Source: an uncultured Ruminococcus sp. (GTDB lineage: Bacteria; Bacillota; Clostridia; Oscillospirales; Ruminococcaceae). Taken from it: a stretch of DNA of 5,962 bases. The stretch is from the NCBI GenBank assembly GCA_945876405.1, contig CAMCOJ010000140.1, forward strand, positions 1-5,962, written 5' to 3'. Positions 1-5,724 of this stretch are shown piece after piece. A model generated the notes under the pieces. The model was not told the origin of the DNA. It worked only from the letters and a program-made list of their open reading frames with translations, and did not search any database. A program made the position numbers and the translations under genes. The stretch's first letter is position 1. Each line of letters starts with the position of its first letter.

Positions 1-346
1 GTCGCAGAATGTCCCTGCTGTGTTCCTTTTCGGGAAACTGACAGTAGGAAAGCACCTCTGAAAAGTAGGAAACGAGAGCAAATCTGTCAAGCTGCTCTCT
101 TACTGAATAGAATATTTTGATCGACTGTGCACTGTCAATATAGTATCTTCCCTTCCTTCTGGAAAGACAGAACTTTGAATAAGCATAGAGCTGCGAGGCT
201 GCGGCAAAGGGACAGGAATATTTTTTCACACCCTTCGCCATAACCTCAACAACTCCATCGGTTTCTGTAAGTATATCAATAAATTTATCGTTATCCCCTG
301 ACTGACGTTCTCTTATTACCAGTCCGCTGACTGTTGTAAGTTCCAT
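1..346 (-). CDS. recO: DNA repair protein RecO, N-terminal part (cut by the window edge)
   Basis: RecO is a cytoplasmic recombination mediator that helps RecR and RecF load RecA on SSB-coated single-stranded DNA. The visible 115 residues carry the N-terminal OB-fold pattern of the family: a first strand 'TTVSGLVIRER', then 'DKFIDILTETDGVVEVMAKGVKK' (in two adjoining parts), and a third block with 'QLYAYSKFCLSRRKGRYYI'. The zinc/helical C-terminal part lies beyond base 1. In-frame GTG, ATG, ATA and ATG codons follow each other at 355-344. I chose the ATG at 346-344 because GGGAAG (359-354) sits 8 bases upstream of it, whereas the ATG at 352 would leave only 2 bases. The start lies inside the small upstream gene in another frame, which suggests translational coupling. 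Family assignment rests on recalled conserved positions and fits the era-yqzL-recO gene order of Firmicutes. Confidence 0.88.
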   Translation of the reverse strand, partial: MELTTVSGLVIRERQSGDNDKFIDILTETDGVVEVMAKGVKKYSCPFAAASQLYAYSKFCLSRRKGRYYIDSAQSIKIFYSVREQLDRFALVSYFSEVLSYCQFPEKEHSRDILR

Positions 347-434
347 TATCATCACTTCCCGGATAACCTTTGTATCTAAGATAGTCGGATATCTTTCCGC
401 TCTTTTCAAACAAATCCCATAAGCTGTCTTTCAT
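291..434 (-). CDS. yqzL: YqzL-like small protein, 47 residues
   Basis: This short open frame starts at ATG 434-432 and ends at TAA 293-291. Its N-terminal half 'MKDSLWDLFEKSGKISDYL' followed by RYK resembles the YqzL family, recalled as W-x2-F-x2-(T/S)-G-x-I-x2-Y-L-x-(Y/F)-K and known from the slot between era and recO in Bacillus; its function is unknown. A strong ribosome binding site, GGAGGG (447-442), lies 7 bases before the ATG and has no other gene to serve. The C-terminal half (about residues 26-47) is polar, rich in Asn, Ser, Thr and Arg, and is encoded by DNA that also encodes the start of recO in another frame, so that tail may be unconstrained at protein level. Overlap with recO is 56 bases. 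The gene is short enough to be missed by routine annotation. Family membership is inferred from one motif plus synteny. Confidence 0.7.
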   Translation of the reverse strand: MKDSLWDLFEKSGKISDYLRYKGYPGSDDNGTYNSQRTGNKRTSVRG

Positions 435-441
435 ACGAAAA

Positions 442-447
442 CCCTCC
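442..447 (-). promoter_or_regulatory. Strong ribosome binding site of the YqzL-like gene
   Basis: GGAGGG read on the minus strand sits 7 bases before ATG 434. It is among the best Shine-Dalgarno matches in the window, and it is the main reason to believe that the 47-codon frame is translated. Confidence 0.7.
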
Positions 448-468
448 GGTAAAAATATTTCTGATAAA

Positions 469-497
469 AGTATAACCTCTTATAGAAATATTATAAA
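469..497 (-). promoter_or_regulatory. Possible sigma-A promoter for yqzL-recO
   Basis: On the minus strand TTTATA (497-492) and TATACT (474-469) are separated by 17 bases. This would start transcription near 462 and leave a leader of about 28 bases with the GGAGGG site. The -35 matches the consensus at only 4 of 6 positions and the region is AT-rich, so a chance match is quite possible. No terminator was found between era and this site, so read-through from era is also likely. Confidence 0.3.
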
Positions 498-536
498 TGG
501 GATTTTTCGCTTAAAACCTATGCTAATTTGTTACAG

Positions 537-1439
537 TTAATTATTGTCAGAAAGACCGAGAGATCTGATAATTGCCTCCCTGTTACGCCAGTCTTCCTTA
601 ACCTTTACCCAGCACTGGAGATTAACTTTAATCTGGAAAAATTCTTCAAGTTCCTTTCTTGAAAGAGTTGCCGCTCTCTTGAGCATCCTTCCGCCCTTTC
701 CGATAACAATGCCCTTGTGTGAATCCCTCTCACAGTAAATAACCGCTGAAATATCAAGGAGATCCTTGTCCTCACGTTCCTTCATGGATTCGACAACCAC
801 AGCAATGCCGTGAGGAACTTCATCGTCCAGAAGTTCAAGAAGTTTTTCCCTGACAATCTCGCCTGCAATGATTTTTTCCGGCTGGTCTGTTATTGCATCT
901 TCAGGGAAGAAATGAGGTCCTTCAACTGCAAGGGAAAGTGCCTTTTCACGAACAAGGTCTATACCGTCATTTTCAAGGACACTTATCGGAATAACAGCAT
1001 CAAAGTTAAATTCTGAACTGAGTTCAGCAATAGTCTGTGCAAGTGCAGTCTTATCCTTAAGCAGATCAATCTTGTTCAGAATGAGAACAAGCGGAGTCTT
1101 CGAAGCCGAAACGGAACGGAGCATCTCCTTCTCCTGATCTCCCATCTTCTTCGTGCAGTCAGCAACGAAGAACACAGCGTCAATATCGGAAGCCGATTCT
1201 CTCACAGCCTTGAGCATGTACTCACTGAGTCTGTTCTTCGCCTTGTGAAGTCCCGGTGTATCAATGAACACAAGCTGGGTTTCATCAATATTTACAACAC
1301 CGGTAATCTTTGTTCTCGTAGTCTGGCTCTTGCTGCTTACCGAGGCGATCTTTTCGCCGATAAGGGCATTCAGAAGAGAAGACTTTCCTGCATTTGTCTT
1401 TCCTGCTATTGTGATAAAAACTGTTTTTGTCATCAGCAT
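537..1439 (-). CDS. era: GTPase Era (ribosome assembly, 16S rRNA binding)
   Basis: Era is a GTPase that binds the 3' end of 16S rRNA and acts as a late checkpoint in small-subunit assembly. The 300-residue protein has the family's usual length and both domains. The G domain shows the P-loop GKTNAGKS (13-20), switch I 'KSQTTRTKITG' (37-47), DTPG (60-63, followed by LH as usual in Era), NKID (122-125) and a G5 loop around PISVL (151-155). The C-terminal KH domain shows 'ERDSHKGIVIGKGG' (237-250) with the GxxG RNA-binding loop, then a W-x-KVKEDWR segment near the end. The P-loop differs from the usual Era GRPNVGKS. ATG codons lie at 1439 and 1433; the AAGGAAGG stretch could serve either, and the longer form is given. 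The gene begins 9 bases after ybeY, with its ribosome binding site overlapping the ybeY stop, so it is co-transcribed with ybeY and phoH. Confidence 0.96.
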   Translation of the reverse strand: MLMTKTVFITIAGKTNAGKSSLLNALIGEKIASVSSKSQTTRTKITGVVNIDETQLVFIDTPGLHKAKNRLSEYMLKAVRESASDIDAVFFVADCTKKMGDQEKEMLRSVSASKTPLVLILNKIDLLKDKTALAQTIAELSSEFNFDAVIPISVLENDGIDLVREKALSLAVEGPHFFPEDAITDQPEKIIAGEIVREKLLELLDDEVPHGIAVVVESMKEREDKDLLDISAVIYCERDSHKGIVIGKGGRMLKRAATLSRKELEEFFQIKVNLQCWVKVKEDWRNREAIIRSLGLSDNN

Positions 1440-1448
1440 GTTCCTTCC

Positions 1449-1955
1449 TTACTTTGCTGCCTTTGAAACGAATGTTGCGTCTCTTGAAATACCGAGTTTC
1501 TCAAGAACTGCCTCTTCCTTCTCACGCATAATCCTTGCTTCGAGGGTACTTGTCTCGTGGTCATAGCCCAGAAGGTGAAGCATGGAATGAACTGTAAGGA
1601 AACCAATCTCTCTCTCAAGTGAATGTCCGAAATTATCAGCCTGCTTGAATGCAGTTTCAAGTGAAATAACAATATCCCCCAGCATTACATAGCCTGTTTC
1701 GGCATTTGTATCATAGTTGCCGTTTTCACCGAGAGGAAATGAGAGAACATCTGTGGACTTGTCCTTGTCTCTGTAAATTCTGTTGAGATTTCTTATCTCC
1801 TTGTTGTTTATAAAGGAAACACTTACCTCTGTATCTCTCTTGAAATTTTCAGTGATCAGAACCGCCTGACAGCAGCGTCTGATAAGAAGTCTTATTCCAA
1901 CAGGAACCTTTACCTCTGACTGAGAATTTTTGATATATACTTTAAGCTTTGGCAT
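1449..1955 (-). CDS. ybeY: Endoribonuclease YbeY (rRNA maturation factor)
   Basis: YbeY is a zinc-dependent single-strand endoribonuclease involved in 16S rRNA 3'-end maturation and late ribosome quality control. The 168-residue product has the hallmark metal-binding motif HSMLHLLGYDH at 123-133, giving zinc ligands H123, H127 and H133. It also has the conserved segments 'YRDKDKSTDVLSFP' (61-74, with the usual catalytic-site arginine R62) and LGDIVIS (92-98). The length is typical. ATG 1955-1953 is 3 bases after the phoH stop. A GGGAAG inside the phoH 3' end lies about 12 bases upstream, which is long, so translation is probably coupled to phoH. The grouping phoH-ybeY-era is widespread in Firmicutes. 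The Bacillus genes dgkA and cdd, which lie between ybeY and era there, are absent here. Confidence 0.96.
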   Translation of the reverse strand: MPKLKVYIKNSQSEVKVPVGIRLLIRRCCQAVLITENFKRDTEVSVSFINNKEIRNLNRIYRDKDKSTDVLSFPLGENGNYDTNAETGYVMLGDIVISLETAFKQADNFGHSLEREIGFLTVHSMLHLLGYDHETSTLEARIMREKEEAVLEKLGISRDATFVSKAAK

Positions 1956-1958
1956 AAA

Positions 1959-2933
1959 TTATTTTTTCTTCCCTTCCTCAAAATATTTTTCGTAAGCCTT
2001 AATGATATCCTGAACAAGTTTATGTCTTACAACATCCTTGTCCGAGAACTTCTGAATGGAAATGTCATCAACATTCTTCAGAACCTTTGTGACCTCTACA
2101 AGTCCTGATTTTTTGCTTGACGGGAGGTCAATCTGTGTTACGTCACCGGTAATAACCATCTTACTGTTGCTGCCGAGACGTGTAAGGAACATCTTTATCT
2201 GTTCCGATGTTGTGTTCTGTGCTTCATCAAGGATAATAAAAGCATCATCAAGTGTGCGTCCTCTCATGTATGCAAGAGGTGCAACTTCAATGGTTCCTCT
2301 CTCCATATGCTTCTGAAAAGCTTCCGCTCCCATCATGTCAAACAGTCCGTCATAAAGAGGTCTGAGATACGGATCAACCTTATCCTGAAGATCGCCCGGA
2401 AGGAATCCAAGGCTCTCACCTGCTTCAACAGCCGGTCTTGTGAGGATAATCTTTGTGATCTCATGCGCCTTGAATGCTCTGACAGCCATTGCAACTGCAA
2501 GATACGTTTTACCTGTACCTGCCGGACCTATACCAATAACTATGGTATTCTTTTTTATTGCATCAACATACTTCTGCTGTCCGACGGTCTTCGGACGTAC
2601 AATCTTTCCGCTCGTTGTAATGCAGAGGCTGTCTCCCACAAGTTCCTTCAGCTCTTTTTCAGCACCTGATGAAACCATATTGGTTACATACCTGAGAGAC
2701 TGTTCATTGATGTTTTCACCTTTTTCAGCATACTCAAGAAGTGCCCTTATGGCCTGCTCAGCCTCAGCAGTATTCTGCTCGGTGCCGATTATCTTGATGT
2801 TATTTCCGCGGCTTATAATAACAACGCCGTACTTCTTCTGTATCGAATCAAGGTTTGAGTCGCAGTTTCCAAGCAGTTCCTGAATCTGATCCGAACTGTC
2901 GACATTAATAATTCTCTCTGTTTTTTCAGCCAT
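1959..2933 (-). CDS. phoH: PhoH family ATPase (PhoH/YlaK-type, next to ybeY)
   Basis: PhoH proteins are cytoplasmic P-loop ATPases related to the helicase-like N-terminal region of superfamily I enzymes; their association with YbeY suggests a role in RNA or ribosome metabolism, though the exact substrate is unsettled. Counted from the ATG at 2933, the 324 residues show a KH-like N-terminal region (about 26-70, including 'YGVVIISRGNNIKIIG'), a Walker A GPAGTGKT (136-143), the PhoH signature 'LTRPAVEAGESLGFLPGDLQ' (164-183), a Walker B 'AFIILDEAQN' (231-240, D236/E237) and a motif III-like 'VITGDVTQIDLP' (260-271). An in-frame GTG lies at 2942, but purine-rich AAGAG is well spaced (8 bases) only for the ATG. 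The gene is the first of the block downstream of the interruption and has its own promoter. Confidence 0.95.
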   Translation of the reverse strand: MAEKTERIINVDSSDQIQELLGNCDSNLDSIQKKYGVVIISRGNNIKIIGTEQNTAEAEQAIRALLEYAEKGENINEQSLRYVTNMVSSGAEKELKELVGDSLCITTSGKIVRPKTVGQQKYVDAIKKNTIVIGIGPAGTGKTYLAVAMAVRAFKAHEITKIILTRPAVEAGESLGFLPGDLQDKVDPYLRPLYDGLFDMMGAEAFQKHMERGTIEVAPLAYMRGRTLDDAFIILDEAQNTTSEQIKMFLTRLGSNSKMVITGDVTQIDLPSSKKSGLVEVTKVLKNVDDISIQKFSDKDVVRHKLVQDIIKAYEKYFEEGKKK

Positions 2934-2971
2934 AAATATCACTCTTTTCTTTTCGTATTTTTCCCGTAAAG

Positions 2972-2988
2972 CAGAAACATATTTTCTG
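2972..2988 (-). other. Small hairpin at the predicted 5' end of the phoH transcript
   Basis: CAGAAA (2972-2977) and TTTCTG (2983-2988) form a perfect 6-pair stem with a 5-base loop. It coincides with the predicted transcription start. It is AU-rich and short, so it may be chance; a 5'-terminal stem can also stabilise a transcript against decay. Confidence 0.25.
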
Positions 2989-2993
2989 ATACT

Positions 2994-3022
2994 ATTATAT
3001 CATAAAAGAACAGATTTTAAAA
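2994..3022 (-). promoter_or_regulatory. Extended -10 promoter for phoH-ybeY-era
   Basis: On the minus strand a perfect TATAAT (2999-2994) is preceded directly by TGA (3002-3000), giving the extended -10 pattern TGNTATAAT. A weak -35 TTTTAA (3022-3017) lies at 17-base spacing, as is common for extended -10 promoters. Transcription would start near 2987, with a leader of about 54 bases before the phoH ATG. A separate promoter is expected here because the opposite-strand gene at 3218-4519 cuts phoH off from yqfD. Confidence 0.65.
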
Positions 3023-3138
3023 GTACCTTACCGCATTTTTTATTATGAAATATGTAATAAATATTTTTCAGTATTTTCGCATATTGCACAAAAAAATCGG
3101 CATTATTCCATGAAAGTTCTTTTTTTATTTCATATTTT
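3023..3138. other. AT-rich divergent spacer, no gene seen
   Basis: This is the central part of the 275-base gap between the divergent phoH and 433-codon genes. It is very AT-rich, with several T and A runs, and holds no open frame with a ribosome binding site, no RNA-like fold and no insertion-sequence ends that I can see. A 9-base inverted pair (TATGAAATA 3044-3052, TATTTCATA 3126-3134) is present but weak evidence in such composition. Confidence 0.5.
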
Positions 3139-3186
3139 AAGTAAACAATTGAAAAGAGCCTGAAATTGTAGTATAATGAAGTAAAC
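3139..3186. promoter_or_regulatory. Candidate operator repeats around the 433-codon gene promoter
   Basis: Two repeat patterns overlap the promoter. A dyad ACAATT-N13-AATTGT (3145-3150 and 3164-3169) spans the -35 and the spacer, with half-sites 19 bases apart centre to centre, the spacing of a dimeric regulator. An 8-base direct repeat AAGTAAAC occurs at 3139-3146, just upstream of the -35, and again at 3179-3186, over the predicted start site. Either could bind a repressor, but short repeats in AT-rich DNA arise easily. Confidence 0.3.
3149..3177 (+). promoter_or_regulatory. Near-consensus sigma-A promoter of the 433-codon gene
   Basis: TTGAAA (3149-3154) and a perfect TATAAT (3172-3177) are separated by exactly 17 bases. 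Transcription would begin near 3184, leaving a leader of about 34 bases with an AGAGGA ribosome binding site (3205-3210) 7 bases before the ATG at 3218. It is the best -35/-10 pair in the window, which suggests that the gene is expressed on its own and, unless repressed, fairly strongly. Confidence 0.75.
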
Positions 3187-3217
3187 GACTAATTTATTTT
3201 GAACAGAGGATTATGAT

Positions 3218-4519
3218 ATGAATAAATTTAATTCAGAAGAATTTAATCCGCATGGAATTCCGCTTCCTTCAAATGATTTTTTCTCATTTCTTGACAACGA
3301 AATTTACTACATCGGCATTCTTGAAAATCATGAATGCAGCCGGTTTATAAAAGTAAATGAAGAAGGAAAATCACTTACATTCGGCGAATCTGATAAAACA
3401 AAGTTTCTTTTCAAATGGAAGGAAACGGGATACGTGATTTGCTGTGCAGATAATCCGTCTCTTGTGCTTACCATGAGACCGGGTACCATCCCCGGTTCTT
3501 TTTTCATATCACCGGAAAGATATCAGAACCGTGCGGATCAGATATGGGAAATCCTTCCTTATAAAGACAGTAATTCTCATGGCATTTCCATACGTTCTGC
3601 AATGAAACAGAGCGGTGGCTATATCTACATCGGCTGGGACAGCTACTCGGTTTCCCCTCTCCGTGATATGCAGGAACACACAAGCCTTGTTCTCTGTCCG
3701 CTCTCTGACTGGGTTACATTCGGCATGGCCTGCATGCAGTATCTTGAATGGATTTATGTAACAGACAACGATATAAAAAAATCACTCAGAAATTACTACA
3801 GCAATATAAGAGTAAACATATCAGCCGAAAATGCTATGCTCCATAACGGAACCGGTGTTATAGTCAATCAGTCCGGCGGCAACTTCAGTCTCCTGCATTA
3901 TGCCGATGTATTTATGGACGGAGTTGCATGTGAGGTAATTGCTGTATGCAACGCAATAAGACTTGTAACCAGAAACTTTGACGAGACTAATGCCGACTTT
4001 TTCAAGCTTGCCGTCGAATTTGAACTGTCAGGTCTTTATGACAATTCATTTAAAAAGCTTATCGTAAATACCGGAACAATGCTCGGGATAAAAAGATTCA
4101 GTTCTATAAGCACACTTGACGGAGGCTGGGGCGGAGACCCTGAAAAAATAGGAAACTGCCTTGAAGCACACAATATAAACTTCAGAACGATAAATGCGAA
4201 AAAGCGCCATACATTATCAAAATCAAAAAATTCCGAAGAGGCTCTGGCAGTAATGGAAAAGAGTATTGAAGGAGCTGCATGTGCAATAATTTCATACAAC
4301 TTCGATTCTCTCCATCAGGCAATTCACACATACACATGTGATTTTTCCGACGGAAAAATCACCGCTTTAAACAGATATTCGAACTATACACCGGAACAGA
4401 ACTACCTGAATGCTGATTCTGATGATTTAAAAAGAAGTATTTTTCCATCACTTTCCGATACAGTAAAGTCAGAAAAAGACGCCCGTTTCAGTGTCGGATA
4501 TATCCTTTACAATAAATAA
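3218..4519 (+). CDS. Predicted beta-trefoil plus cysteine-peptidase-like protein, inserted between yqfD and phoH
   Basis: I do not recognise a named gene. The 433-residue protein has no signal peptide or membrane segment and ten cysteines, which suggests a cytosolic protein or a non-classically released one. Residues about 24-165 look like a ricin-type beta-trefoil: repeated short aromatic strands (EIYYIGIL, YVICCA, GYIYIGW) and a QxW motif, QIW at 108-110. Residues about 210-433 resemble C39/papain-like cysteine peptidases: 'VACEVIAVCNAIRLV' (236-250) with candidate nucleophile C238 at a helix start, a Gly-rich 'LDGGWGGDPEKIGNCL' (300-315), then 'HQAIHTYTCDFSDGKITALN' (366-385) with candidate H370 and N385. 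The domain calls are from pattern recall; catalysis is inference. The gene has its own promoter, ribosome binding site (AGAGGA, 7 bases before ATG) and terminator. It faces yqfD, stop codons 2 bases apart, and interrupts a conserved block, so it looks like accessory cargo. Confidence 0.6.
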   Translation: MNKFNSEEFNPHGIPLPSNDFFSFLDNEIYYIGILENHECSRFIKVNEEGKSLTFGESDKTKFLFKWKETGYVICCADNPSLVLTMRPGTIPGSFFISPERYQNRADQIWEILPYKDSNSHGISIRSAMKQSGGYIYIGWDSYSVSPLRDMQEHTSLVLCPLSDWVTFGMACMQYLEWIYVTDNDIKKSLRNYYSNIRVNISAENAMLHNGTGVIVNQSGGNFSLLHYADVFMDGVACEVIAVCNAIRLVTRNFDETNADFFKLAVEFELSGLYDNSFKKLIVNTGTMLGIKRFSSISTLDGGWGGDPEKIGNCLEAHNINFRTINAKKRHTLSKSKNSEEALAVMEKSIEGAACAIISYNFDSLHQAIHTYTCDFSDGKITALNRYSNYTPEQNYLNADSDDLKRSIFPSLSDTVKSEKDARFSVGYILYNK

Positions 4520-4521
4520 TG

Positions 4522-5724
4522 TTACTTATCTTCCCCGTTTTTTCCGGGGAAGATTATTTTTTCTTCACCTATACTTCCTCTGACTGTATACATAACACTG
4601 CATTCAACACGGTCATCATATACTTTTCTGTCTTTTCTGCAGCTGGTAATCTCTGTATCCTTAAGAAAGTTCTTTTCAAAATTTACAATCATGAGATTAA
4701 GGTTCATTTCAGCCTCCTCCTCTGTTTCAGTAACTTCACTGTATTCATATATATCATATTTTTCTGTTACAGTACCCACCGGAATCTCATATCCGAAAAA
4801 ATCATAATAATCGGTAAATTCGCTTTTGTCATAATTCTCTCCGTCCGGTTTACAGAATGACAAAGGTATCCTGAACCCAAAAAAATCAAGATATTTTCTG
4901 TACTCTGTTTTAATGTATACTTTTTCTGTATTTTCAAAATATCTTACAAATTTCTGATTCAGAACATATTCTCCTGTTATCTCACCCTGTGCACGTTCCA
5001 CAACAAAATTATTTTTTTCATTTGTAATAATCCCGCTTATCAGTATTTCACCGGCAGAGACCACATCCCCCGCCCTGACTTTGCACTGTCCCCGGAACGG
5101 TGAAACCGATACTATAAGTGCGTCACGGTCAGATACAATATTGCATGGAAGTCCGCTCTGAACTGAACCGCCATTTTCGCTGTCCTCGTTTATATCAACG
5201 ATAACCCTGCCACCTCTGCTCCTTATCGCTGCCCACGAGATTTTGTTTATCCCTGATTTCAGACTGTATTCCGCCCTGTTAAAATCAATCCCGGGAATAA
5301 ATTTTCCGTGTGATATTCCCGACTCATCAAGAATATTCAGCACAGCCTTTTCCGAAATACTTACACATCCGTTTACTTCAATCTTCATAACAAATGCAGT
5401 GGTGAGAAAAATGAAAGCAGCGGTAATCAGTACACCGGCTATGAGTCCGTACCGTGCCCTGTACCTCATAACCGTATACATTCCTCCGCAGGTCCCGTCA
5501 TTATAGAGTGTTACACCTGTCTTTTCTGCAATATCTTCAGCTTTTTCCAGGTCACTCAGATAAATATACGCACTGAATTCACCCGAAGAACACCTCTGGG
5601 AACTGCAGACCACACCTGAACTTCTGAGCATAGTGATAAACGTACTGATTTTCATTCCGAACGCCTTAATTTTTACCGTTCTTCTGATTTTCAAACAATC
5701 TTCCCCCTTCTGTAAATTCGACAT
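4522..5724 (-). CDS. yqfD: Sporulation protein YqfD
   Basis: YqfD is a membrane-anchored protein made during sporulation in Firmicutes; its biochemical role is not defined. The product has 400 residues, matching the family. After a cytoplasmic N-terminal domain (about 15-85) comes a transmembrane segment near 93-113 ('YGLIAGVLITAAFIFLTTAF'), then the outer domain with 'MKIEVNGCVSIS' (113-124), 'ISWAAIRSRGGRVIVDI' (162-178) and the family-typical 'LPCNIVSDRDALIVSV' (192-207) followed by 'RAGDVVSAGEILISGII' (217-233). Two DFFGxxIP segments (280-287, 308-315) also fit the family. The ATG at 5724 has AGGGAG 8 bases upstream and overlaps yqfC by 59 bases. A TTG at 5694-5692, with a stronger G-rich ribosome binding site, is an alternative start. 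The last codons overlap the terminator of the opposite gene. Confidence 0.93.
   Translation of the reverse strand: MSNLQKGEDCLKIRRTVKIKAFGMKISTFITMLRSSGVVCSSQRCSSGEFSAYIYLSDLEKAEDIAEKTGVTLYNDGTCGGMYTVMRYRARYGLIAGVLITAAFIFLTTAFVMKIEVNGCVSISEKAVLNILDESGISHGKFIPGIDFNRAEYSLKSGINKISWAAIRSRGGRVIVDINEDSENGGSVQSGLPCNIVSDRDALIVSVSPFRGQCKVRAGDVVSAGEILISGIITNEKNNFVVERAQGEITGEYVLNQKFVRYFENTEKVYIKTEYRKYLDFFGFRIPLSFCKPDGENYDKSEFTDYYDFFGYEIPVGTVTEKYDIYEYSEVTETEEEAEMNLNLMIVNFEKNFLKDTEITSCRKDRKVYDDRVECSVMYTVRGSIGEEKIIFPGKNGEDK
4528..4562 (+). terminator. Intrinsic terminator of the 433-codon gene, inside the 3' end of yqfD
   Basis: A perfect 10-pair stem, ATCTTCCCCG (4528-4537) with CGGGGAAGAT (4545-4554), closes a 7-base loop and is followed by TTATTTTTT on the plus strand (4554-4562). 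The stem starts 8 bases after the stop of the plus-strand gene. No T run follows on the minus strand, so it should work only for plus-strand transcription. The same bases encode the last residues of YqfD (IFPGKNGED). Confidence 0.85.

Noticed and set aside
490..495. TATAAT on the minus strand between era and the YqzL-like gene
   Set aside because: No acceptable -35 at 16-18 bases; the TTTATA/TATACT pair slightly downstream is the better candidate.
1245..1566. Plus-strand open frames of 73 and 100 codons over the era/ybeY junction
   Set aside because: They lie antisense to two well-supported conserved genes, lack convincing ribosome binding sites and encode no recognisable motif.
1959..1972. 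A-rich run at the phoH stop (AAGAAAAAATAA) as a possible frameshift site joining phoH and ybeY
   Set aside because: YbeY has its own ATG and a normal N-terminus, and no downstream stimulatory structure or family precedent supports a fusion.
2056..2883. Plus-strand open frames of 86, 120 and 147 codons opposite phoH
   Set aside because: The long conserved PhoH motifs on the other strand explain the region; these frames are antisense shadows with no promoter or family pattern.
3044..3134. 9-base inverted pair TATGAAATA / TATTTCATA flanking the AT-rich spacer, as possible mobile-element ends
   Set aside because: It is short, purely AT-driven and does not bracket a gene; no target duplication or transposase was seen at either end of the 433-codon gene.
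4036..4299. Minus-strand 87-codon frame opposite the 433-codon gene
   Set aside because: It is antisense to the predicted peptidase-like domain, with no good ribosome binding site and a composition expected of a shadow frame.
3218..4519. Reading the gene as a C39 bacteriocin-processing transporter
   Set aside because: There are no membrane segments or ABC motifs, the peptidase-like part is C-terminal, and no precursor peptide or maturation gene is nearby.
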